In this document: one piece after another, positions 19,475 to 27,753 of the stretch
Position numbering within the stretch: position 1 is the first letter of the stretch
Layout: each line of letters starts with the position of its first letter
Source of the DNA: Rhodoferax potami
GTDB taxonomy: Bacteria > Pseudomonadota > Gammaproteobacteria > Burkholderiales > Burkholderiaceae_C
Direction: 5' to 3'
Length of the DNA stretch: 64,000 nucleotides
Assembly: GCF_032193765.1 (NCBI RefSeq)
Contig: NZ_JAVBIJ010000001.1
Span: forward strand, 3,658,001-3,722,000
Program-made: the position numbers and the translations under genes
Notes under the pieces: model-generated
Seen by the model: only the letters and a program-made list of their open reading frames with translations
Told to the model about the DNA's origin: nothing
The model's database searches: none

Positions 19475-20692
19475 ATGCATTTTTTCAAAGACCTGAGTCT
19501 CTCGGCCTTCACAGCCGGTTTTGTGGCGGTATTGGTGGGCTTTACCAGCTCGGTGGCGATCGTGTTCCAAGCGGCGCTGGCGTTGGGCGCCACGCCGGAC
19601 ATGGTGGCCTCATGGATGTGGGCCTTGGGCATCGGCATGGGACTGTGCACCTTGTTGCCCTCCCTCTGGCTCAAGAAGCCGGTGATGGTGGCCTGGAGCA
19701 CCCCGGGTGCGGCGGTACTCGCGACCGCTGCGACCGCCGGCGGATTCACCATGGCGGACGGCGTAGGCGCTTTCATCCTGTGTGCTCTCTTGATCACGGT
19801 GGCAGGCGCGACCGGTTGGTTTGAGCGGGTGATGAACAAGATCCCTTTGTCGCTGGCTTCTGCATTGCTGGCCGGGGTGTTGGCGCGGTTTGGTTTGCAA
19901 GGCTTTGCCGCTGCCCAAACTGCCCTGCCTCTGGTGGGCTTGATGTTGGTGACTTACCTGGCGGGCAAGCGCTGGGCTCCACGCTATGCCGTGCCGCTTA
20001 CCCTGTTGATTGCTATTGTTTTTGTAGCTGCTCGCGCTGAATTCATAAGCGCGGACATCCATTTTGGCTTCACTGTGCCGGTGTTTGTGGCGCCGGCGTT
20101 TTCGCTCGCGGCCTTCATCAGCATGTCGCTGCCGCTTTTCGTGGTGACCATGGCGTCGCAAAATCTGCCGGGGGTGGCGGCGATTCAGGCGGCGGGCTTT
20201 GCAGACCGCCGAGCACAAGGGGGCGATGCCGGTATCCCTGTGTCCAAGGTCATTACCCTCACGGGTGTGATGACGCTCGTTCTGGCTCCATTTGGTGCAT
20301 TCGCACTGAATCTCAGCGCCATTACGGCTGCCATTTGCATGGGGCCGGAGGCACATGCCCGACCCGAACGGCGCTACACCGCTGCTGCGTCTTGCGGGGC
20401 TATTTATCTGGTGATCGGCCTCTTCGGTGCCGCCATTACCGGCGTGCTCACGGCCTTTCCTAAAGAGCTGGTGGCGGCCATTGCCGGGTTGGCGCTGCTG
20501 GGCACTATCGGTGGCGCCTTGCACACGGCGGTGCAAGACGAGCGTAACCGCGAGGCGGCACTGATTACTTTTCTGGTCACCCTGAGCGGGGTGGTAATAG
20601 CCGGCGTCGGCTCCGCCTTTTGGGGTGTGGTGGCCGGCGTGTTGGCGCTTTTGGTGCAACATACCGGTCGCGTGCCCCCAAGCAAGGCTTGA
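19475..20692 (+). CDS. BenE family benzoate/H+ symporter-like transporter
   Basis: The 405-residue integral membrane protein matches the BenE/YdcO family: FTAGFVAVLVGFTSSVAIVF (first helix), KKPVMVAWSTPGAAVLATA, LPLFVVTMASQNLPGVAAIQ and TGVMTLVLAPFGAFALNLSA. The family is known for benzoate uptake, but the substrate is uncertain. The ATG at 19475 (MHFFKDLSLSAF) matches the family N terminus; an ATG at 19427, three bases after the kup stop, would add 16 residues. Residues about 180-197 (AIVFVAARAEFISADIHFG region) are encoded by a copy of the dispersed repeat. gshB starts 53 bases after the stop. Confidence 0.88.
   Translation: MHFFKDLSLSAFTAGFVAVLVGFTSSVAIVFQAALALGATPDMVASWMWALGIGMGLCTLLPSLWLKKPVMVAWSTPGAAVLATAATAGGFTMADGVGAFILCALLITVAGATGWFERVMNKIPLSLASALLAGVLARFGLQGFAAAQTALPLVGLMLVTYLAGKRWAPRYAVPLTLLIAIVFVAARAEFISADIHFGFTVPVFVAPAFSLAAFISMSLPLFVVTMASQNLPGVAAIQAAGFADRRAQGGDAGIPVSKVITLTGVMTLVLAPFGAFALNLSAITAAICMGPEAHARPERRYTAAASCGAIYLVIGLFGAAITGVLTAFPKELVAAIAGLALLGTIGGALHTAVQDERNREAALITFLVTLSGVVIAGVGSAFWGVVAGVLALLVQHTGRVPPSKA
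20012..20066 (+). repeat. Dispersed repeat, coding copy B (inside benE-like gene)
   Basis: The copy reads GCTATTGTTTTTGTAGC then TGCTCGCGCTGAATTC, then ATAAGCGCGGACATCC. It is translated as AIVFVAARAEFISAD, in the same repeat frame as copies A (leuS) and C (srkA). It overlaps the end of a predicted membrane helix and the following loop. Confidence 0.75.
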
Positions 20693-20745
20693 CGGGCTCC
20701 GTTGCCTCCTTGGGGCAGCCCCCTTATTTTTTGCAAAGAGACAGC

Positions 20746-21717
20746 ATGCACATTCTTTTCGTGGCGGATCCGCTGGAATCCTTCAAGATTTACAAAGACA
20801 CCACCTTCTCCATGATGCGCGAGGCCCAGAAGCGCGGCCACCGCATCAGCGCCTGCGAGCCCAAAGACATCATGTGGCAGCGCGGCGGCGTGGTCACCGC
20901 CTATGTGCGGGATATCACCCTGACTGGCGAGCCCGATGTCTGGTTCACCGCAGCCCAGAGCAAGCCGGACGAACGCCCGCAGGCCATCAAAAATTTCGAC
21001 TGTGTGGTGATGCGCAAGGACCCGCCGTTTGATAGCGAGTTCTTTTATGCCACCCACCTCTTGGAGCAAGCCGAGCGTGAGGGTGCCAAGGTGTTCAACA
21101 AGCCACGCGCCTTGCGGGATCACCCCGAGAAGCTGGCGATTCTGGAGTTCCCCCAGTTCATCGGACCGACGTTGGTGACACGGGATGCTGAGGATGTGCG
21201 CCGCTTTCATGCCGAGCACCGCGACATCATTTTGAAACCGCTCGACGGCATGGGCGGCATGGGGATATTTCGCGTCAAAGACGATGGCTTGAACCTCGGC
21301 GGCATCATCGAGACCCTCAACAAAGACGGTGCCCAGACCCTGATGGTGCAGAAGTTTTTGCCTGCCATCAGTGAAGGTGACAAGCGGGTGCTGGTCATTG
21401 GCGGCAAGCCGGTACCGTTTTGCCTTGCGCGCATTCCCCAAGGGGGTGAGGTGCGTGGCAATCTGGCTGCAGGGGGCAAAGGGGTGGCCCAGCCTCTCTC
21501 TGACAGCGACCGTGCGGTGGCAGAAGCCTTGGGGCCCACCTTGGCCGCACGTGGCTTGCTTTTGGTGGGCTTGGACATCATTGGCGACAGCCTGACCGAA
21601 ATCAACGTCACCAGCCCGACCTGCTTCCAGGAGATCACCGACCAGACGGGCTTCAATGTGCCGGAGATGTTTATCGACGCGCTGGAAGCGGCGGTGGCAG
21701 CTCACCCCGGCGTTTGA
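20746..21717 (+). CDS. gshB: Glutathione synthetase
   Basis: GshB joins glycine to gamma-glutamylcysteine using ATP. The 323-residue ATP-grasp protein starts MHILFVADPLESFKIYKDTT and shows FDCVVMRKDPPFDSEFFYAT, NKPRALRDHPEKLAILEFPQ, the glycine-rich ATP-grasp loop KPLDGMGGMGIF, and the C-terminal GLDIIGDSLTEINVTSPTCF metal and substrate site. The ATG at 20746 has AAAGAGAC upstream; a frame extension to 20620 overlaps the preceding gene and is rejected. Together with gshA it completes the pathway within this 5.6-kb stretch. Confidence 0.97.
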   Translation: MHILFVADPLESFKIYKDTTFSMMREAQKRGHRISACEPKDIMWQRGGVVTAYVRDITLTGEPDVWFTAAQSKPDERPQAIKNFDCVVMRKDPPFDSEFFYATHLLEQAEREGAKVFNKPRALRDHPEKLAILEFPQFIGPTLVTRDAEDVRRFHAEHRDIILKPLDGMGGMGIFRVKDDGLNLGGIIETLNKDGAQTLMVQKFLPAISEGDKRVLVIGGKPVPFCLARIPQGGEVRGNLAAGGKGVAQPLSDSDRAVAEALGPTLAARGLLLVGLDIIGDSLTEINVTSPTCFQEITDQTGFNVPEMFIDALEAAVAAHPGV

Positions 21718-21744
21718 GCCTTTTCCTTTTTTTGAAAGGTCTGT

Positions 21745-22212
21745 ATGTCTGAATCTACTGCGGTGGTGATGCCGGTGCCTGCTACCAACCCGGCGCCTTT
21801 GTCGCCTTTTCATCTGGCTTTTCCGGTGCACGATCTCGCGGCCGCCCGGCGGTTTTATGGCGAGACACTGGGATGCCCCGAGGGCCGCAGTTCCCCGGAT
21901 TGGATCGACTTCAATTTCTACGGGCATCAGATCGTCGCCCACCTCGCACCTAGCGAATGCGGCAGTGCGGCCCGCAGCGCGGTCGATGGCCACGGCGTGC
22001 CGGTGCGCCATTTCGGTATTGTGTTGCCCATGGCGGATTGGGAGGCCATGGCATCCCGCCTGCAAGCGCAAGGCACCGAGTTCGTGATCGAGCCCTATAT
22101 CCGGTTCAAAGGCGAGCCGGGTGAACAGGCAACGATGTTCTTCTTGGACCCCTCGGGCAACGCGATTGAGGTGAAAGCGTTTTCGGACATCGGCCGTTTG
22201 TTTGCCAAATAA
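21745..22212 (+). CDS. VOC (glyoxalase/dioxygenase fold) family protein
   Basis: The 155-residue protein has the paired beta-alpha-beta-beta-beta units of the vicinal oxygen chelate fold: [20 protein letters not shown] with metal-ligand histidine near residue 22, and a C-terminal [16 protein letters not shown] segment with the glutamate ligand. The [20 protein letters not shown] stretch is typical of an uncharacterised bacterial VOC subgroup annotated as glyoxalase. AAAGGT lies upstream of the ATG. It follows gshB by 27 bases, so a glutathione-linked detoxification role is possible but not shown. Confidence 0.85.
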   Translation: MSESTAVVMPVPATNPAPLSPFHLAFPVHDLAAARRFYGETLGCPEGRSSPDWIDFNFYGHQIVAHLAPSECGSAARSAVDGHGVPVRHFGIVLPMADWEAMASRLQAQGTEFVIEPYIRFKGEPGEQATMFFLDPSGNAIEVKAFSDIGRLFAK

Positions 22213-22369
22213 GTCCGCATCGGGGGCTGACATAGTTCACAGATAGCTGGTTTCGCTGCAAAAGCGGCCAATCAGCCCCTAGCGGTAGGCGCGAGCTAGT
22301 CACACAATGGCTGTTGTAGCGCGCTGGCCAACCGGGTGCAGCGGCTCGCAATTCTTTGGAGACCGCCCC

Positions 22370-22948
22370 ATGACATCACGTACTCTCGCTTCCATCCTGA
22401 CTGCCGCTAGCCTCTTGCTCGCCGGCGCTGCCCAAGCCCAGGTGCTCGGCACCATCACGGCGTCGTCCACCAACGTCAAAGTGGGCGAGCCCGTGACCAT
22501 CACGGCCAATATTGATGTGATCAACGCCAACTACTGCGGATTCGTGGTGGGCTTTGGTGATGGCACCTTCAAGGACGCCGTCAGCAACATCAACACCCCT
22601 GTGCCCTTGGTGATCACCCGCACCTTTGACAAGCCGGGCTCCTACCATGTCACGCTGGGCGGCAAGAACGTCCAGAACCACCCCAACTGCGGCGGCCAAG
22701 AGCGGGCTGTCGACATCACCGTCACCGGGGTTGCCAAAGCCGCCGCGCCCGTGGCGTCCGCGGCTGTGAAAGCTGCAGAGGTCTGTGAAAAGCCTTGGAA
22801 GCTGTCCGGCAAACTCAACGTCAAAACCGGTACCTTCACCTGTGCGGCCAAGGCCGGGACCGCATTCCCCGCTGTGAAGCCAGTGTGTAGCGGCGACTTG
22901 AGCTATTTTGAGAACAGCAAAAAAGGCCAGTACGGCTGCAAGCCTTAA
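22370..22948 (+). CDS. Secreted protein with a PKD-like domain
   Basis: The 192-residue protein has a clear Sec signal peptide (SILTAASLLLAGAAQAQ, cleavage probably after AQA). The mature N-terminal half has the layout of a PKD/immunoglobulin-like fold: VKVGEPVTITANIDV, VGFGDGTFKDA (in place of the usual FGDGT) and TRTFDKPGSYHVTLGG (the usual Y/F-x-x-P-G-x-Y/F-x-V). The C-terminal part contains four cysteines and looks like a small separate domain. It is likely periplasmic or exported. No enzymatic motif is visible. GGAGACC lies upstream of the ATG. It has no obvious partner among its neighbours. Confidence 0.75.
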   Translation: MTSRTLASILTAASLLLAGAAQAQVLGTITASSTNVKVGEPVTITANIDVINANYCGFVVGFGDGTFKDAVSNINTPVPLVITRTFDKPGSYHVTLGGKNVQNHPNCGGQERAVDITVTGVAKAAAPVASAAVKAAEVCEKPWKLSGKLNVKTGTFTCAAKAGTAFPAVKPVCSGDLSYFENSKKGQYGCKP

Positions 22949-23002
22949 GAGCGACGCGGGTGCGGCCTCGAGGCCGTTCACCCATAGCAGGGCGTGTGAT
23001 CG

Positions 23003-23893
23003 TTAATTCGCAGCAGGGGCTGCCAGGGCTGCGGCTTTGGCAGCCTCTTCTGCTTGTCGCAGGGCCGCAGCCGCTGCAGCAGCGGCCGTCAGGGTGGTTT
23101 TGCACACAGCGCGCACCACCGGGCGGCCTTCGACAAAGGCCTGCAACTCACCCGACTCCATGGCCACCCAGGCCTCATTGGTCGTCAAGGGTTCGGTCAC
23201 CACGATCACCTGGCGGTCTTCGGGGCCGTTGAGGTCAGACAAATCGACCGTCACATCCTCATCCTTGAGCTGCACTTCGGGGAAGGGGTGCTGCCGCGAC
23301 ACATAACAAAGCTTGGTGCTGGCATGGGCCCACAGCGCCTGGCCGTTGCTGAGCAAAAAGTTGAATGTCCCGTGGCGCGCGATTTGGGGCACCAACTCCG
23401 ACAGGGTGTTGGTCAACTCTTCGACCGAGGGCACCGTGACATGCGATTTGTTGAGCTCTTGAAGCAGCCAGCAGAATGCCAATTCGCTGTCGGTGCTGCC
23501 CACCGGCTTGAAGCTGCCGTGCAAGGGCGGTTGGAATTCTTTCAGGTCGCCATTGTGGGCAAACACCCAGTAGCGGCCCCAGAGTTCCCGGGTGAAGGGG
23601 TGGCAGTTCTCGAGGGTCACCGCACCGACGGTGGCTTTGCGCACATGCGCCACCACGTTGTGGCTTTTGATCGGGTAGGACTTGAGCATCTTCGCAATCG
23701 GCGAGGTTGCTGCACTCTCTTTGTCCACAAAGTGCCGGGCTGCTTTGCCGGGCAGATTGCCTTCGCTTTCAAAGAAAGCGATGCCCCAGCCATCGGAATG
23801 GTGGTCCGTGCAGCCGCCCCGTTGCGAAAACCCGGTGAAGCTCAGGGTCAGGCTGGCCGGCAAGCGGCTGTTCATTCCTAGCAATTGACACAT
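23003..23893 (-). CDS. Class II glutamine amidotransferase (YafJ-like)
   Basis: This 296-residue protein is a single-domain Ntn-type glutaminase: the catalytic Cys-2 follows the initiator Met (MCQLLGMNSRLPA), and the family blocks GGCTDHHSDGWGIAFFE, VVAHVRKATVG, PFTREL and WVFAHNGDLKEF are present. Such YafJ proteins resemble the amidotransferase domain of PurF or GlmS but lack the synthase half, and their amino acceptor is generally unknown. The last 30 residues are a low-complexity Ala-rich helix (TLTAAAAAAAALRQ and onward), an addition that is unusual for the family. The tautomerase gene lies 28 bases upstream on the same strand. Confidence 0.88.
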   Translation of the reverse strand: MCQLLGMNSRLPASLTLSFTGFSQRGGCTDHHSDGWGIAFFESEGNLPGKAARHFVDKESAATSPIAKMLKSYPIKSHNVVAHVRKATVGAVTLENCHPFTRELWGRYWVFAHNGDLKEFQPPLHGSFKPVGSTDSELAFCWLLQELNKSHVTVPSVEELTNTLSELVPQIARHGTFNFLLSNGQALWAHASTKLCYVSRQHPFPEVQLKDEDVTVDLSDLNGPEDRQVIVVTEPLTTNEAWVAMESGELQAFVEGRPVVRAVCKTTLTAAAAAAAALRQAEEAAKAAALAAPAAN

Positions 23894-23921
23894 GGAAACA
23901 GTTTACTCCGCAGGATGGGGT

Positions 23922-24113
23922 TCACGTGCGTGGTTCAGACCACAGTTTGCCGCCGGTCGACCAGTTTTCGCGCTTCACCTCGGTGATGATGATGTCCACC
24001 GCCTCCGGCGAGCAACCCAGCGTTTCCGCGGTGACCCGCGTCACTTCTTCCACCAGCTTTTTCTTTTGCTCGGGGGAGCGACCTTCAAACATTTCAACGT
24101 GGTAGGTGGGCAT
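23922..24113 (-). CDS. 4-oxalocrotonate tautomerase family protein
   Basis: The 63-residue protein starts MPTYHVEMFEGRSPEQKKKL; the proline after the removed Met is the catalytic base of the tautomerase superfamily. The remaining pattern (VEEVTRVTAETLG, VDIIITEVKRENWSTGGKLW) fits the small hexameric 4-OT group. In the absence of aromatic-degradation genes the physiological substrate is unknown. It precedes the amidotransferase gene on the minus strand by 28 bases and faces away from the glycosyltransferase at 24184. Confidence 0.88.
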   Translation of the reverse strand: MPTYHVEMFEGRSPEQKKKLVEEVTRVTAETLGCSPEAVDIIITEVKRENWSTGGKLWSEPRT

Positions 24114-24183
24114 GGTGTCCTTTCAAAGGGGATAAGGCGCGCAGATTAGACTGCGGGATTCTTATTTTCCTCCGACTCGTCCT

Positions 24184-25692
24184 TTGCAATTTTTGTTCCC
24201 TCCTTCCAGGCATTGGATCGCCCATCGGGTGTTGTGGCTGGTTTTTTTGCTGCACGCCGTGTGGGGCGCGGTGCTGGGCCTGTCGGTCGATGAGGCGCAT
24301 TACCTGTTGTATGCCGCCCATCCGGCGCTCAGTTACTTCGACCATCCGCCCTTGGTGGGCTGGGTGCAAATGCCTTTGGTGGCGTTGAATGCCCCCGTGG
24401 CGGTGTTGCGCCTGGTGCCTGGCCTGTGCTGGCTGCTAACTGTCTGGGGTGTACACCGGTTGACCTTGCGGATGTGGGCGGGGCATGCCAAGGCAGACCA
24501 AGCAGCCTTGGCTGCGGTTATGGCCTTAGCGCTGGCGCCCTTGTTGCATGTGCTGGGTATTGGCTTGCTGCCCGACACCCTGCTGATGCTGCTGACAGTC
24601 GCCTTGATGCACCAGACCTGGACTCTGATGCAGCCCAGTGCCATGCACCGCAGCGCACCGTGGTGGGTGATGGGTGGTTTGCTGGGGCTGGCAGGCTTGG
24701 CCAAATACACGGCGGTTTTCACGGCGGTGGCTATTGCGCTGTGTCTTGTGCGAGCCCATGGCTGGCGGCTGTTTCGTGTGCCGGCTTTGTGGGGCAGCAT
24801 GGCCCTCGCGGCCCTGCTGATCAGCCCCGTCTTGGTGTGGAACGCCCAGAACGGCTGGATATCGTTTGCCTACCAGCTGGCGCATGGCAAAGGCAGCGTA
24901 TGGCAGGCCATACATGTGCTGCGCTTTTTGCTCACCCAAGTGGTAGTGTTTGGGCCTTTGTGGTGGTGGGCCGTGGTCGGGTGGCGCAGCGCGCCTGCGG
25001 CCATGCAGAGCTTGGTAGGGCTGTTCGCTGTTCCTTTTGTGATCTTTGCCTACATGGCAGGCGGTGGCACTGCGCTGCCGCATTGGACAGCGCCTGCCTG
25101 GGTCGCGTTGGCCCCGTTCGCAGGCATGGGGCTGGCACTGGCGTGGCAAGGGCGCATGCGCGCGGTGCTGAAAGGTCTGGTCGTGCTGCAGGCGGTGGTC
25201 TGCCTGGCCTTGCTGGGCCTGATGGGCAGTGCCGGGTGGCCGCTGGTGCCCCGGAATGACGCCGCGGTGGCGCCCCAACCCAATCCTTTTGCAGACCTGC
25301 ATGGCTGGGACGCGGCTGGCACCCGCGCCAGCGCATTGGCGACCCAGCACGGGCTCTCGCGGGTGGCGGTGCAAAACTGGACGCTCGCGAGCCGCTTGGG
25401 CTGGTATGCGCGGCCACTGCCCGTGTTTGTCTTGGAGGAGGGCGATTCGCAATTCCAGCTGTGGTCCGGCCCGCTGCCCGCAGGCGAAGGTGCGTTGCTG
25501 GTGGACTGGTCGCATATGGCCTACGACCCGCCGGTGGGAGCGCATGGATTTGCCACTTGTCAATTGCTAGAAAGCCTGCCGGTGCAGCACATCGGCATGC
25601 CATTGGCCCGCTTCCGTTTTTACGATTGCCGCGGCTGGGCAGGCGCCACACCGCAGCCGCGCCTTACACTCGCGCCCATTTCCCGGAACTGA
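24184..25692 (+). CDS. Glycosyltransferase family 39 / ArnT-like membrane protein
   Basis: The 502-residue protein is a multi-spanning inner-membrane enzyme of the dolichyl-phosphate-mannose mannosyltransferase type (GT39/ArnT). The N-terminal periplasmic loop contains GLSVDEAHYLLYAAHPALS with the catalytic Asp-Glu pair, followed by YFDHPPLVGW, the family substrate motif. About ten helices follow and a periplasmic C-terminal domain begins near residue 370. It probably transfers a sugar from an undecaprenyl-phosphate carrier to lipid A or another envelope target. The start is uncertain: TTG at 24184 is used here, with a GTG about 15 codons later as alternative. A PAP2-type phosphatase follows after five bases, fitting a lipid-linked sugar role. 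Confidence 0.8.
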   Translation: MQFLFPPSRHWIAHRVLWLVFLLHAVWGAVLGLSVDEAHYLLYAAHPALSYFDHPPLVGWVQMPLVALNAPVAVLRLVPGLCWLLTVWGVHRLTLRMWAGHAKADQAALAAVMALALAPLLHVLGIGLLPDTLLMLLTVALMHQTWTLMQPSAMHRSAPWWVMGGLLGLAGLAKYTAVFTAVAIALCLVRAHGWRLFRVPALWGSMALAALLISPVLVWNAQNGWISFAYQLAHGKGSVWQAIHVLRFLLTQVVVFGPLWWWAVVGWRSAPAAMQSLVGLFAVPFVIFAYMAGGGTALPHWTAPAWVALAPFAGMGLALAWQGRMRAVLKGLVVLQAVVCLALLGLMGSAGWPLVPRNDAAVAPQPNPFADLHGWDAAGTRASALATQHGLSRVAVQNWTLASRLGWYARPLPVFVLEEGDSQFQLWSGPLPAGEGALLVDWSHMAYDPPVGAHGFATCQLLESLPVQHIGMPLARFRFYDCRGWAGATPQPRLTLAPISRN

Positions 25693-25697
25693 ACGCC

Positions 25698-26516
25698 ATG
25701 TTGTCCACCCCCACAAGCCCTCACGCTCTGGCCAGCCCGGTTGCCCTCCGCAGCTGGTGGTGGCCTTTGGTCATTTTTGTACTCGGCACGCCCTTGTGGT
25801 TGCAGACCTGGGAGCCCGCCCTGTTTGTGGCGATCAACCAGTGGTGTGCGCCTCTGGCCGCAGAGTTCTGGACCGGGCTCTCTTTGTTGGGCAATGGCTG
25901 GGGTTTGCTGGCGGTCACCGCACCTTTGTTGGTGCTGGCCCCGCGCTTGATGTTGGCCTGGCTGTGCGCCGCGCCATTTGCGGTCTTGTTTGCCCGCACC
26001 GGCAAGTTCCTGATTGAGAGCCCGCGCCCGGCCGCAGTGGTCGACAACGCGCAGATGCGGGTGGTCGGCGAGTTGCTGCACAACGTGTCCATGCCCTCCG
26101 GGCACACGCTCACCGCTTTCGCGGTGGCCTCTGGCATTTACTACGCACTGACCCCGGTGCAGCGCCGGCAGTTCGGCTGGGTGCTGATGGTGCTGGCGGC
26201 CGGCGCAGGTTTGTCGCGCATTGCGGTGGGTGCCCATTGGCCCGGGGATGTGGTCGTGGGGACCAGCTTGGGCCTGTTGTCCGGTTTGTTGGGGCACCAG
26301 GTGTGGATACGCCTGTCCGAGCGGCAGTTCGCGCCCAACGCCAAGGGCATGCAGGTGGCCGCCGTCTTGGTGGCGCTCTCGGTCTACCACCTTGTGACGG
26401 AAGAGTTGGATTTCGCTGAAAACCATGTGCACCAACAGGTGCTGACGGTGGTGGCCGTGCTCAGCTTGTTGGGGTATTTGCGATTGGTGTGGCGGACCAT
26501 GTTTCAAGCCAAATAG
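25698..26516 (+). CDS. PAP2 superfamily membrane phosphatase
   Basis: This 272-residue membrane protein carries the three phosphatase motifs of the PAP2/undecaprenyl-pyrophosphate phosphatase family: KFLIESPRPA (KxxxxxxRP), MPSGHT (PSGH) and SRIAVGAHWPGDVVVG (SRxxxxxHxxxD). Six helices are expected. It likely removes a phosphate from a lipid carrier or phospholipid. Five bases separate it from the ArnT-like gene, so both are probably expressed together in envelope modification. The stop is followed four bases later by a dispersed repeat copy. Confidence 0.9.
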   Translation: MLSTPTSPHALASPVALRSWWWPLVIFVLGTPLWLQTWEPALFVAINQWCAPLAAEFWTGLSLLGNGWGLLAVTAPLLVLAPRLMLAWLCAAPFAVLFARTGKFLIESPRPAAVVDNAQMRVVGELLHNVSMPSGHTLTAFAVASGIYYALTPVQRRQFGWVLMVLAAGAGLSRIAVGAHWPGDVVVGTSLGLLSGLLGHQVWIRLSERQFAPNAKGMQVAAVLVALSVYHLVTEELDFAENHVHQQVLTVVAVLSLLGYLRLVWRTMFQAK

Positions 26517-26520
26517 CCTT

Positions 26521-26564
26521 CTGGCCCTCTAATTGATTGCGCTGGTAGCTATTAATTTGATAGC
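26521..26564 (-). repeat. Dispersed repeat, non-coding copy G (after PAP2 gene)
   Basis: On the minus strand it reads GCTATCAAATTAATAGC, TACCAGCGCAATC, then AATTAGAGGGCC. The left palindrome GCTAT...ATAGC is intact; the right half is a variant of the family (shorter centre, ending AGAGGGCC). It starts four bases after the PAP2 stop codon, in opposite orientation to that gene. Confidence 0.6.
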
Positions 26565-26633
26565 ATTCTGAGGCCCGGAATACCCCGAAAGCTTGCAGGG
26601 ATTAGTTTGTCTCTGCCATCATCCACACACCTT

Positions 26634-26768
26634 TTAGGGGAGTAGCATTCCCGGCGCGCAGGTGCCGGGGTTGCATGTTTCGTCAGTACGTCGCGGGTGG
26701 TTTCATTGCCCCGGCCGGAACATGCAGAGGCGCCACATGGCGCTCTCCCGCAAGACCTACAGGGAATG
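26634..26768 (+). promoter_or_regulatory. yybP-ykoY manganese riboswitch upstream of the TerC-family gene
   Basis: The leader holds the two signature segments of this class: GGGGAGTAGC at 26637-26646 and GCAAGACC at 26750-26757, separated by hairpins including GGCGCCACATGGCGC and an ACATGC internal-loop element near 26720. yybP-ykoY RNAs bind Mn2+ and switch on exporters such as E. coli alx and mntP. The regulated start codon at 26794 lies about 25 bases after the last conserved segment, so control of translation initiation is the likely mode. Confidence 0.88.
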
Positions 26769-26793
26769 TTTCAACCATTTCGAGGTCTTGCAT

Positions 26794-27753
26794 ATGCAAA
26801 CAATCGCACCGCTGTGGCTATGGGCCACCTTCATCGGCATCGTACTGGTGTCACTCTTCGTCGACTTCGTCGTCCTCAAAAAGCAGGGCGCCCATGACAT
26901 CGGCGTCAAAGAGGCGCTTAACTGGTCCCTGATCTGGATTGCCTTGAGCTTCTTGTTCAACGGCTTGTTCTGGTGGGCGGTCAAAGACACCACCGGCTCG
27001 ACCGAGATCGCCAACACCAAGTCGCTGGAGTTCCTGACCGGCTACCTCATCGAGAAATCGCTGGCGGTGGACAACATCTTTGTGTTCCTGCTGATCTTCA
27101 CCTACTTCGCGGTGCCTACGCACTACCAGAAGCGGGTGCTGATGATCGGCATCATCGGTGCCATCGTGTTGCGCACCATCATGATTCTGGTGGGCGGCTG
27201 GTTGTTGGCTGAGTTCCACTGGATCTTGTATGTGTTCGGCGCTTTCCTGATCCTCACCGGCGTGAAGATGTGGTGGGCTGCAGGCCAGGAACCTAGCCTG
27301 GATGACAACCCCGCACTGAAGCTGCTGCGCAAGATCCTGCCCGTGAGCAAGAACTACGACGGCGAAAAATTCTGGACCGTAGAAAACGGCAAGAAGATCG
27401 CAACGCCTTTGTTCATGGTGATCTGCTTGGTGGCCCTGACCGACGTGATTTTTGCGGTGGACTCGATTCCTGCGATCTTCGCGATCACCAGCGACCCCTT
27501 CATTGTCTTGACCAGCAACGTGTTTGCGATTCTGGGTCTGCGTGCGATGTACTTCCTGCTGGCAGCTGTCGCTAACAAGTTCCACCTGTTGAACTACGGC
27601 TTGGCGGTGATCCTGGTGTTCATCGGTACCAAGATGTGCTTGATCGATATCTACAAGATTCCGGTGGGCGTGTCCTTAGGCGTGGTGATCGGTATCCTGG
27701 CTGCCACCATGTGGTTGAGCGTACGCACCAGCAAGAACGAAGACCACGCATGA
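26794..27753 (+). CDS. TerC/Alx family membrane protein, probable manganese exporter
   Basis: The 319-residue protein starts MQTIAPLWLWATFIGIVL and matches the Alx branch of the TerC family: IEKSLAVDNIFVFLLIFTYF and LVALTDVIFAVDSIPAIFAIT hold the two Asp-containing metal sites, each in a membrane helix; YQKRVLMIGIIGAIVLRTI lies between. Alx exports Mn2+ and responds to alkaline pH in E. coli. The ATG at 26794 is chosen because the longer frame from 26662 would be translated through the riboswitch. Control by the upstream yybP-ykoY element supports the manganese role. The stop overlaps the ExoD-like start (ATGA). Confidence 0.92.
   Translation: MQTIAPLWLWATFIGIVLVSLFVDFVVLKKQGAHDIGVKEALNWSLIWIALSFLFNGLFWWAVKDTTGSTEIANTKSLEFLTGYLIEKSLAVDNIFVFLLIFTYFAVPTHYQKRVLMIGIIGAIVLRTIMILVGGWLLAEFHWILYVFGAFLILTGVKMWWAAGQEPSLDDNPALKLLRKILPVSKNYDGEKFWTVENGKKIATPLFMVICLVALTDVIFAVDSIPAIFAITSDPFIVLTSNVFAILGLRAMYFLLAAVANKFHLLNYGLAVILVFIGTKMCLIDIYKIPVGVSLGVVIGILAATMWLSVRTSKNEDHA

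Noticed and set aside
22266..22300. Possible degenerate copy of the dispersed repeat after the VOC gene (minus strand: TAGCTCGCGC and CTAGGGGCTGATT).
   Set aside because: Only fragments match, the left palindrome is missing and the spacing is wrong, so it is not counted although its place just after a stop fits the pattern.
26662..26793. Extended N terminus of the TerC-family protein.
   Set aside because: It would be translated through the yybP-ykoY riboswitch and has no family similarity; the ATG at 26794 is used.
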